From an uncultured Lachnospiraceae bacterium (GTDB lineage: Bacteria; Bacillota; Clostridia; Lachnospirales; Lachnospiraceae), in contig CAKRNI010000144.1 of NCBI GenBank assembly GCA_934370915.1, positions 1-6,394 of the forward strand: 6,394 nucleotides of DNA, written 5' to 3'. Below, piece by piece: positions 1 to 5,007 of the stretch. The notes beneath the pieces are model-generated. The model worked only from the letters and a program-made list of their open reading frames with translations, did not search any database and was not told the origin of the DNA. Each line of letters starts with the position of its first letter. The first letter of the stretch is position 1. The translations under genes were made by a program, and so were the position numbers.

Positions 1-168
1 GCTTGGCTAATCTTTAAACCGTTCTACTGTTTTGTTAGGTTTTGTTCTGAATGTTCTCATTCATGGTCTAAACCAAAAGACCATTTTTATAAGAATTTTC
101 AGGGTTTTACATACTGTTCAGTTTTCAAGGAACTGTTTCGTTGCCGTTTCTTGTTCTCAGCGGCAACT
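1..168 (-). other. 5' leader of a ribosomal RNA operon (16S gene beyond window)
   Basis: Read on the minus strand, the leader begins with a boxB-like hairpin, GTTGCCG/CGGCAAC (140-146 and 161-167). Next comes the boxA-like GTTCCTTGAAAACT (120-133), continuing as GAACAGTATGT. This closely resembles the TTCTTTGAAAACT antitermination string of rRNA leaders in Bacillus and Clostridia, where Nus factors assemble. Two further stems follow: 63-69 with 78-84 (ATGGTCT/AGACCAT) and 49-53 with 58-62 (GAATG/CATTC, 4-nt loop). The window ends before any 16S sequence. A 16S-23S spacer has similar strings, but the strong promoters just upstream favour a leader. Confidence 0.78.
120..167 (-). promoter_or_regulatory. 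boxB-boxA antitermination site of the rRNA leader
   Basis: The 7-bp stem at 140-167 precedes GTTCCTTGAAAACT (120-133) by 6 nt on the minus strand, in the boxB-then-boxA order of rRNA antitermination sites. boxA RNA is bound by NusB-NusE in the systems studied. The assignment rests on similarity to known leaders and on position just after promoter P2. Confidence 0.7.
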
Positions 169-173
169 CGTTT

Positions 174-202
174 ATTCTATCATACCGTTTCCGGTTTGTC
201 AA
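174..202 (-). promoter_or_regulatory. rRNA operon promoter P2 (proximal)
   Basis: A perfect -35 box TTGACA (197-202), a 17-bp spacer and TAGAAT (174-179) preceded by TG in the extended -10 position make a very strong sigma-A promoter. Upstream, 203-224 on the minus strand is made of A- and T-tracts typical of an UP element. The predicted start near 167 coincides with the first base of the boxB-like stem. Confidence 0.85.
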
Positions 203-228
203 GAACTTTTTAAAACTTTTTTTGAGAG

Positions 229-257
229 ATTAAGAAGTTTTCTTAATGACTCTTAAT
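229..257. repeat. Heptamer repeats between rRNA promoters P1 and P2
   Basis: TCTTAAT occurs at 241-247 and 251-257 with a 10-bp period. Its reverse complement lies at 230-236, so that ATTAAGAA (229-236) and TTCTTAAT (240-247) form a perfect 8-bp hairpin with a 3-nt loop. The cluster sits about 60 to 90 bp upstream of the predicted P2 start and inside transcripts begun at P1. It may be a protein-binding site or a weak RNA hairpin. Confidence 0.4.
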
Positions 258-288
258 AAGTTTTGCCCTGTCGCTCAAGGCGAGTATT

Positions 289-317
289 ATAATATCAAAT
301 CCCCAGACAAAAGTCAA
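289..317 (-). promoter_or_regulatory. rRNA operon promoter P1 (distal)
   Basis: TTGACT (312-317) and TATTAT (289-294) are 17 bp apart on the minus strand. An overlapping perfect TATAAT (286-291) has a 20-bp spacer and is less likely to be used. The predicted start is near 282. Together with a second strong promoter downstream, this gives the tandem arrangement usual for rRNA operons of Firmicutes. Confidence 0.72.
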
Positions 318-322
318 CTGTT

Positions 323-357
323 TTTTACATGTTTTTTCATTTCCTTTTACATGTTTT
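323..357. repeat. Two identical 13-bp direct repeats upstream of rRNA promoter P1
   Basis: TTTTACATGTTTT occurs at 323-335 and again at 345-357, identical over 13 bp and spaced 22 bp apart, which is two helical turns. The copies are centred at about -47 and -69 relative to the predicted P1 start. A poorer match (ATTACAAGTC, 366-375) follows 20 bp further on. The position suits an activator site or an UP element for RNA polymerase alpha subunits. The tract is AT-rich, so chance cannot be excluded. Confidence 0.5.
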
Positions 358-385
358 GCGATATCATTACAAGTCAAGCCCAAGA

Positions 386-435
386 ATGCTATATATCGTA
401 TATTGCATATTCAATTATACAATATAATGTAGCAT
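386..435. repeat. Imperfect AT-rich palindrome
   Basis: Outer arms ATGCTA (386-391) and TAGCAT (430-435) enclose an inner hairpin, GTATATTG (398-405) against CAATTATAC (412-420) with one bulged T and a 6-nt loop. It lies between the kinase terminator and the rRNA promoters. No function can be assigned: it could add to termination, form a protein site, or be a degraded small repeat. Confidence 0.4.
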
Positions 436-456
436 CGTGATCTTCAAGAGCAAATA

Positions 457-481
457 CAGGAGCAGCAAAAAGCTGCTCCTG
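457..481 (-). terminator. Hairpin terminator after the histidine kinase
   Basis: CAGGAGCAGC (457-466) and GCTGCTCCTG (472-481) form a perfect 10-bp stem with a 5-nt loop, about 31 nt after the kinase stop codon. On the minus strand it is followed by TATTTGCT, a poor U-tract, so termination may be incomplete. It separates the two-component operon from the rRNA promoters that follow. Confidence 0.65.
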
Positions 482-511
482 CCAGATTCCATATGGGTTT
501 CTACTATAATA

Positions 512-2056
512 TTATGAATTGCTTCCATCCAGCGTAAACCAGAACTCCACGCCATTCTCCCAGTTCTTCACGCCATACTGCTGGTTGTGGGCATCCATGA
601 TTGCTTTTACAATGGAAAGACCTATTCCGGTTCCGCCGTATGCACGGGTTCTCGCCTTATCTACCTTATAGAACTTCGTCCAGAGATTCGGGATCGCATC
701 CTCAGGGATCGGGGTTCCGGTATTAAAGACAGACACACGGATGATGTTGTTTTCCGGAAGCATTTTGATAATGATCTTTTTCTCTCCATCGATATGGTGA
801 ATCGCGTTGCTCAGATAGTTTGTGACTACCTGCTCGATCTTAAACTCATCGGCCCATACATAGACCGGTGTCTGATCGTCAAACTCCACCTGTATTCCGT
901 TCTGATCGATCAGGATCTTCGATGTATTCACAACACCGCGAACCAGTTCCGTCAGATTGAAACGATCCAGCACCGGCTTATCATTTCCACTCTCCAGTGA
1001 GGACAGGGTCAGAAGCTGCTTTACCATCTTGTTCATCTTGTTGGCCTCATCAACAATGACATCACAATAATAATCGCGGCTTTCTTTCTCCTCGCCCATG
1101 CCTTCCTGAAGTCCTTCCGCGTATCCCTGAATCAGGGCGATCGGAGTCTTCAACTCATGAGAGACATTGGCAATGAACTCTTTTCGCATCTCGTCGATCT
1201 TTGTCTTCTCCTCGATATCCTTTGTGAGCTGGTTGTTCGCCGACTTGAGTTCTGAAATCGTCTCCTCCAGACGCGAGGACAACGTGTTCATGCTGTTTCC
1301 TAAAACCTGTATCTCCTCCATATCATGTTTTCCGGACTCATACTTCACATTAAAATCGAGATCCGACATGCGCTCCGAGAGGTTCGACAGCTTATAGATC
1401 GGCATCGTGATCTGCTTTGCCACCAGATATATGACCAGAGCGCCGATCAATACAGCGATCATTCCCACATAGAGCAGAAACTGATTCGCGAGACGAACAC
1501 TCTCGCCGATGCTTGACAGCGGTGCGCTCATGATAAAGGCAGTGCTGTTGTCAGAGAAGAATCCCCAGCTCTCCAAGTACATGCTCTCCCGCTGAGGATC
1601 GTATGTCTTCTGGATCTTATACTGGTCATTCTCCTCCAGAATCGTATACTTGGCCTTTGCCCAGCCGAAAATATAGCGGTCAATGCGGTCCTTTAAAAAC
1701 TTCGTATCACGGGATGTTGAATAGACCGTCGCATCCTCAGTGCTGTTGTCAATGATCAGGACAGAAACATTGGCGCTGTCGCTGAAATTCCGGATCAGAC
1801 GTTGTAAATTTCCTTCCGTGATATTTCCGTCAGCATCCTTTTCCCTCTTCATGGCGTCTTCGATGGGGATCCCGTTTTCCTTGTTCTCCTCAATCTGGGA
1901 ATCGATGGCCTCGTAGGCGCCATTTAACGCCTGTACCTTCTTTGTTACATAGAAATCTTCCAGATACCACTTATTGACGCCCCAGATCACTGCGAGGATC
2001 ACAGCGATCAGGCCAATAAACGTGACCGTCAGTCTGGATCGTATCGATTTCATCAT
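512..2056 (-). CDS. Membrane sensor histidine kinase
   Basis: Sensor kinase of 514 residues that should phosphorylate the regulator encoded just upstream. The order is: membrane segment at about 9-30; an extracytoplasmic domain of about 160 residues (31-190) with no family that I recognise; a second membrane segment at about 192-213; HAMP linker to about 265; coiled-coil connector; HisKA with phospho-acceptor His300 in FIANVSHELKTP; and HATPase. The ATPase shows the N box NYLSNA (413-418), G1-like NTGTPI (445-450), F box LWTKFYK (458-464) and G2 GGTGIGL (474-480). The usual G1 aspartate is Asn445; this variant is familiar in clostridial kinases, so I expect it to be active. The start is the ATG of the ATGA overlap, served by GAGGTGG inside the end of the regulator gene; a second ATG follows directly. 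The signal sensed is unknown. Confidence 0.94.
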   Translation of the reverse strand: MMKSIRSRLTVTFIGLIAVILAVIWGVNKWYLEDFYVTKKVQALNGAYEAIDSQIEENKENGIPIEDAMKREKDADGNITEGNLQRLIRNFSDSANVSVLIIDNSTEDATVYSTSRDTKFLKDRIDRYIFGWAKAKYTILEENDQYKIQKTYDPQRESMYLESWGFFSDNSTAFIMSAPLSSIGESVRLANQFLLYVGMIAVLIGALVIYLVAKQITMPIYKLSNLSERMSDLDFNVKYESGKHDMEEIQVLGNSMNTLSSRLEETISELKSANNQLTKDIEEKTKIDEMRKEFIANVSHELKTPIALIQGYAEGLQEGMGEEKESRDYYCDVIVDEANKMNKMVKQLLTLSSLESGNDKPVLDRFNLTELVRGVVNTSKILIDQNGIQVEFDDQTPVYVWADEFKIEQVVTNYLSNAIHHIDGEKKIIIKMLPENNIIRVSVFNTGTPIPEDAIPNLWTKFYKVDKARTRAYGGTGIGLSIVKAIMDAHNQQYGVKNWENGVEFWFTLDGSNS

Positions 2057-2733
2057 CCATCCACCTCGAGTTTATATCCCATGCCCCAGATGGTTTTAAT
2101 ATTGTCACCTTTCGGGCCAAGTTTGCTTCTCAGCTTCTTTACGTGGGTGTCAATGGTCCTCGCATCTCCGAAATAGTCGTAATTCCAGACATTATTCAGG
2201 ATCTTTTCTCTTGAGAGAGCGATTCCCTTGTTTTCCATAAAATAGGTAAGAAGTTCAAATTCCTTGTTGCTGAGGTCCACCGGCTTTCCATCCACATTCA
2301 CCTCGTGGGCATCCTTATCCACGCGGATTCCATCTGCCTCAAGAATCTCACCCGTTGATGTACCGCTGCCACGGCGCAGGATCGCCTCAATTCTCGCCAC
2401 AAGGATCTTCGGGCTGAACGGTTTTGTGATATACTCATCAACGCCGAGTTCAAATCCAAGAAGCTCGTCCCGCTCCTCGCTTCTCGCTGTCAGCATAATA
2501 ATCGGAACCTGAGAGTAGCGGCGGATCGTCTTGCATGTCTCCCAACCGTCCATCTTCGGCATCATGACATCCAGAATCACGAGACTGATATCCTTTTCCT
2601 TAAAGAAAATATCAATAGCCTGCTCGCCATCTCCCGCCTCCAAAACGCGGTATCCTTTGATCGTTAAAAAGTCTTTGACGAGCTTTCTCATTCTCTCCTC
2701 GTCGTCGACCATAAGTATTTTTACTGCATCCAT
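2053..2733 (-). CDS. OmpR/PhoB-family response regulator
   Basis: DNA-binding response regulator of 226 residues, a standard length. The receiver domain (about 4-118) has the acidic pair Asp10-Asp11, phospho-acceptor Asp55 in LVILDVMMPKMDG, Thr82, Tyr101 and Lys104 in ITKPF, so phosphorylation and switching residues are all intact. A short linker leads to a winged-helix output domain (about 130-224) with the recognition-helix segment RTIDTHVKKLRSKL (192-205) and the wing IWGMGYKLE (215-223). It should bind direct-repeat sites as a dimer once phosphorylated by the kinase encoded next to it. Its TGA overlaps the kinase ATG (sequence ATGA), so the two are translationally coupled. The target genes cannot be told: the neighbours are tRNA synthetases and an rRNA leader. 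No gene symbol is given because this family has many paralogues. Confidence 0.95.
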   Translation of the reverse strand: MDAVKILMVDDEERMRKLVKDFLTIKGYRVLEAGDGEQAIDIFFKEKDISLVILDVMMPKMDGWETCKTIRRYSQVPIIMLTARSEERDELLGFELGVDEYITKPFSPKILVARIEAILRRGSGTSTGEILEADGIRVDKDAHEVNVDGKPVDLSNKEFELLTYFMENKGIALSREKILNNVWNYDYFGDARTIDTHVKKLRSKLGPKGDNIKTIWGMGYKLEVDG

Positions 2734-2739
2734 TTGGGG

Positions 2740-2747
2740 TCACCTCC
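2740..2747 (-). promoter_or_regulatory. Ribosome binding site of the response regulator
   Basis: GGAGGTGA on the minus strand is an extended match to the 3' end of 16S rRNA and lies 6 nt before the ATG at 2733. It fixes the start of the regulator and predicts efficient translation. Confidence 0.9.
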
Positions 2748-2804
2748 ATATATTTACCTGATGTACTCTGGCAAAAGCAGAAACGCTCCGACACATTCGC
2801 GCCG

Positions 2805-2843
2805 GATGCGGTCAGAGCAGCAAATGCGCAGACCTGTCGCATC
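2805..2843 (-). other. Hairpin in the presumed leader of the response regulator
   Basis: GATGC (2805-2809) with GGTC (2810-2813) can pair with GACC (2831-2834) and GCATC (2839-2843), leaving a 4-nt bulge on one side and a 17-nt loop. The tract from about 2765 to 2843 is richer in G and C than other intergenic DNA here. No protein is supported in it: an ATG at 2842 lacks a ribosome binding site and its frame runs across the regulator start. It matches no riboswitch class that I recognise. Confidence 0.35.
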
Positions 2844-2850
2844 AGTTACA

Positions 2851-2899
2851 AAATCCCACTTACTATCAGCTATATTTTAGCAGATAGTAAGTGGGATTT
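2851..2899. repeat. 49-nt near-perfect palindrome before the two-component operon
   Basis: A 17-bp perfect inverted repeat (2851-2867 with 2883-2899; one arm is AAATCCCACTTACTATC) continues, after one A-A mismatch, into GCTA/TAGC around a 5-nt loop (2873-2877). Read on the minus strand it ends in GGGATTTTG, and on the plus strand in GGGATTTC, so it could work as a weak intrinsic terminator, somewhat better in the minus direction. It lies downstream of the complete aspS terminator and upstream of the regulator gene. It may be a back-up terminator, an attenuator or stabilising hairpin in the regulator leader, or a dispersed palindromic repeat. Confidence 0.75.
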
Positions 2900-2922
2900 C
2901 TATAAGTTCACGAACATTTCAC
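2899..2922 (-). promoter_or_regulatory. Possible regulator-binding repeats and -10 box of the two-component operon
   Basis: On the minus strand GTGAA occurs twice with an 11-bp period (2918-2922 and 2907-2911), followed by TATAGA (2899-2904), a -10-like hexamer. No good -35 box is present at the right distance, which fits either an activated promoter or a chance match. OmpR-family regulators commonly bind direct repeats about one helical turn apart, so autoregulation is possible. If the promoter is real, transcripts would begin within the adjoining palindrome. Confidence 0.25.
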
Positions 2923-3003
2923 AAAGCTATACCTGATAACATTATTTCCAATTCAGTGTTCAATGTTACATGAACTATTACAGAAGCGCCCTCTTCGAAT
3001 ATA

Positions 3004-3049
3004 AAAGCTGGAAGCGCCCGCAGTCTTTCTGCACAGCGCTTCCAGCTTT
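3004..3049 (-). terminator. Intrinsic terminator after aspS
   Basis: A perfect 14-bp inverted repeat (3004-3017 with 3036-3049; one arm is AAAGCTGGAAGCGC) begins 15 nt after the aspS stop codon. Its 18-nt loop contains a further GCAG/CTGC pair. In the minus direction the second arm runs into TTTTATATT, a suitable U-rich tail. In the plus direction no such tail follows, so it acts for aspS. Confidence 0.87.
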
Positions 3050-3064
3050 CAGCGTATTTCTATG

Positions 3065-4861
3065 TTATTCTTCGTCCTTCTTCTCAACGATCGCGATATC
3101 GAGATCCTCAAGCTGCTTCGGATCTACCGGTGCCGGAGCTTCCATCATAAGACAGGACGCGTCTTTTACCTTCGGGAAGGCAATTACGTCACGGATGCTA
3201 TCTGCGCCTACCATGAGCATAACAACACGATCCAAGCCGTATGCAAGACCTGCGTGCGGCGGTACTCCGTACTTGAACGCGTCAAGCAGGAAGCCGAACT
3301 GCTCTCTTGCTCTCTCTTTTGTGAAGCCAAGAACTTCGAACATCTTCTCCTGAATATCATCCTGATGGATACGGACGGATCCGCCGCCGAGCTCGGTACC
3401 GTTTAATACGATATCGTATGCTTTCGCGCGGACTGCACCCGGATCAGTGTCGATAAGCGGAAGATCTTCCTCCATCGGCATTGTGAATGGGTGGTGCATA
3501 GCGACGTAACGTCCCTCCTCCTCGGAGTACTCTAAGAGCGGGAACTCTGTTACCCAGAGGAACTTGAAATCGTCTTTCTTTAAGAGATCTAACTGTCTTG
3601 CGAGCTCAAGACGGAGATTTCCTAATACATCGAATACAACCTTGTTCTTATCTGCGGCAAAGAAGAGAAGGTCGCCCGGCTTACCGTCCATTGCTTTTAC
3701 AAGAGCGTCTAACTCTTCCTGCTTCATGAACTTTCCGAAGGAGCACTTATAGGAACCGTCCTCATGGATCGCAAGGTATGCAAGTCCCTTTGCGCCGAAT
3801 CCCTTTGCGTACTCAACAAGAGCGTCGATCTTCTTTCTCGGCATACCAGCCTGTCCGTCTGCGTTGATACCACGGACAGATCCGCCGTTCTCAAGAGCGC
3901 TCTTGAATACAACGAACTCGCAGTCTTTTACAACATCAGATACGTTCTTTAATTCCATGCCAAAACGCATATCCGGCTTATCGGAACCGAAACGGTCCAT
4001 AGCCTCGCGCCATGTCATACGGAGGATCGGAGTCTGGACGTCAAAGTTGCAGATCTCCTTGAAAAGTTTCTTTAAGAGTCTCTCGTTGACCTCGAGAACA
4101 TCCTCAACGTCCACGAAGGATAACTCCATATCGATCTGTGTGAACTCCGGCTGACGGTCCGCACGGAGGTCCTCGTCACGGTAGCATCTTGCGAGCTGGA
4201 AGTAACGGTCCATACCGGAACACATCAGCAGCTGTTTTAATAACTGCGGAGACTGCGGAAGAGCATAGAACTCGCCCGGATGCACACGGCTCGGTACAAG
4301 GTAGTCTCTTGCGCCTTCCGGTGTACTCTTGATCAGAGTCGGGGTCTCGATCTCGAGGAAACCTTCGTCCGCTAAGAACTGGCGGACCATCGTAGCCACA
4401 CGGCTTCTTGTCATGATGTTTCTCTGGAGATCCGGACGGCGGAGGTCAAGATAACGGTATTTTAATCGAAGGTCTTCCTTCGTCTTGCTGTTCTCCTCGA
4501 TCGGGAACGGCGGTACCTCGGACTCGGAGAGGATTCTTAAGGATTTCGCTCTCATCTCGATGGTACCTGTCTTTAAGTTCGGGTTTGCTGCACCGGAACG
4601 TTTTTCGATGGTTCCGACAACCGCTACTGTAAACTCACTTCTTAATTTTTCAGCTTTCGCGAAGCTCTCAGCGCCGCAGTCGCTCTCCTCAAAGATGATC
4701 TGGATGATTCCGGAACGGTCACGAAGGTCGGTGAAGATAATACCGCCTTTGTTTCTGCTCTTCTGGACCCATCCCATAAGTGTCATTTCCTGGCCCACGT
4801 TTGCCTCTGTGACTTCAGCACAGCGGCAGGAACGCTTTAAGCCTGCCATTGATTCTGCCAT
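3065..4861 (-). CDS. aspS: Aspartyl-tRNA synthetase, bacterial type
   Basis: Class II synthetase that charges tRNA-Asp with aspartate; 598 residues, normal for the bacterial form. The N-terminal OB-fold that reads the anticodon covers about 15-110 (GWVQKSRNKGG at 30-40, LRDRSG at 46-51). The catalytic core has motif 1 around 154-187, motif 2 with RCYRDEDLRADRQPEF (225-240) and motif 3 GLAYGLDRVVML (538-549). The GAD insertion of bacterial enzymes runs from about 290 to 420, starting near SDKPDMRFGMEL. GTELGGGSVRIH (488-499) belongs to the active site. The start at 4861 is fixed by AGGAGG six nt upstream; in-frame sequence further upstream does not look conserved. The OB-fold position that is His in many non-discriminating and Leu in E. 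coli-type enzymes is Lys38, so the sequence does not settle whether it also charges tRNA-Asn. It probably shares a transcript with hisS, since no terminator is seen between them. Confidence 0.97.
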   Translation of the reverse strand: MAESMAGLKRSCRCAEVTEANVGQEMTLMGWVQKSRNKGGIIFTDLRDRSGIIQIIFEESDCGAESFAKAEKLRSEFTVAVVGTIEKRSGAANPNLKTGTIEMRAKSLRILSESEVPPFPIEENSKTKEDLRLKYRYLDLRRPDLQRNIMTRSRVATMVRQFLADEGFLEIETPTLIKSTPEGARDYLVPSRVHPGEFYALPQSPQLLKQLLMCSGMDRYFQLARCYRDEDLRADRQPEFTQIDMELSFVDVEDVLEVNERLLKKLFKEICNFDVQTPILRMTWREAMDRFGSDKPDMRFGMELKNVSDVVKDCEFVVFKSALENGGSVRGINADGQAGMPRKKIDALVEYAKGFGAKGLAYLAIHEDGSYKCSFGKFMKQEELDALVKAMDGKPGDLLFFAADKNKVVFDVLGNLRLELARQLDLLKKDDFKFLWVTEFPLLEYSEEEGRYVAMHHPFTMPMEEDLPLIDTDPGAVRAKAYDIVLNGTELGGGSVRIHQDDIQEKMFEVLGFTKERAREQFGFLLDAFKYGVPPHAGLAYGLDRVVMLMVGADSIRDVIAFPKVKDASCLMMEAPAPVDPKQLEDLDIAIVEKKDEE

Positions 4862-5007
4862 GATTTTCCTCCTGATACAGCTGGAATATTTAAAAACATA
4901 CCCGCTGAATGTTATTGTAATTTCAAGTCGAACATCCGTGAGATTACTCACCACTTAAAAGAGGTGGGAGTCTTCTCGACTGAGATAAAGCTGTCCTTTT
5001 CCCGGTC
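4862..5007. other. hisS-aspS spacer with nested inverted repeats
   Basis: This 146-bp spacer has no recognisable gene, no clear U-tract terminator and no convincing promoter. Its middle is highly structured. AGTCGA (4926-4931) and TCGACT (4976-4981) form an outer 6-bp inverted repeat. Inside, GTGAG/CTCAC (4938-4942 and 4947-4951) flank a 4-nt loop. CTCACC (4947-4952) can instead pair with the GGTGGGAG segment (4963-4970) if GG is bulged, so the two inner hairpins compete. The shape recalls the hairpin ends of IS200/IS605 elements, but no transposase fragment is seen. It may be a relic, a small miniature element or a leader structure of aspS. Confidence 0.5.

Noticed and set aside
349..377. 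A third rRNA promoter with TTGACT at 372-377
   Set aside because: The correctly spaced position holds ACATGT, which does not resemble a -10 box.
32..440. Two plus-strand open frames of 74 and 64 codons
   Set aside because: Both lie in the rRNA promoter and leader region, lack ribosome binding sites, and have composition expected from AT-rich non-coding DNA.
2745..2772. Promoter TTGCCA-16-TATATG just before the regulator
   Set aside because: Transcripts would start after the ribosome binding site, leaving almost no leader.
2612..2842. Minus-strand 76-codon frame starting at 2842
   Set aside because: There is no ribosome binding site before its ATG, it contains the regulator's own strong site, and it overlaps the regulator start in another frame.
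3062..3406. Plus-strand frames opposite aspS, and similar ones opposite hisS, the kinase and the regulator
   Set aside because: They mirror the conserved minus-strand genes, show no motifs of their own and have no start signals.
4862..4954. N-terminal extension of AspRS to an ATG at 4954
   Set aside because: It would run through the spacer hairpins, has no similarity to AspRS, and the AGGAGG site fixes the start at 4861.
4862..5007. T-box riboswitch between hisS and aspS
   Set aside because: No T-box sequence, specifier loop or terminator with U-tract is present.
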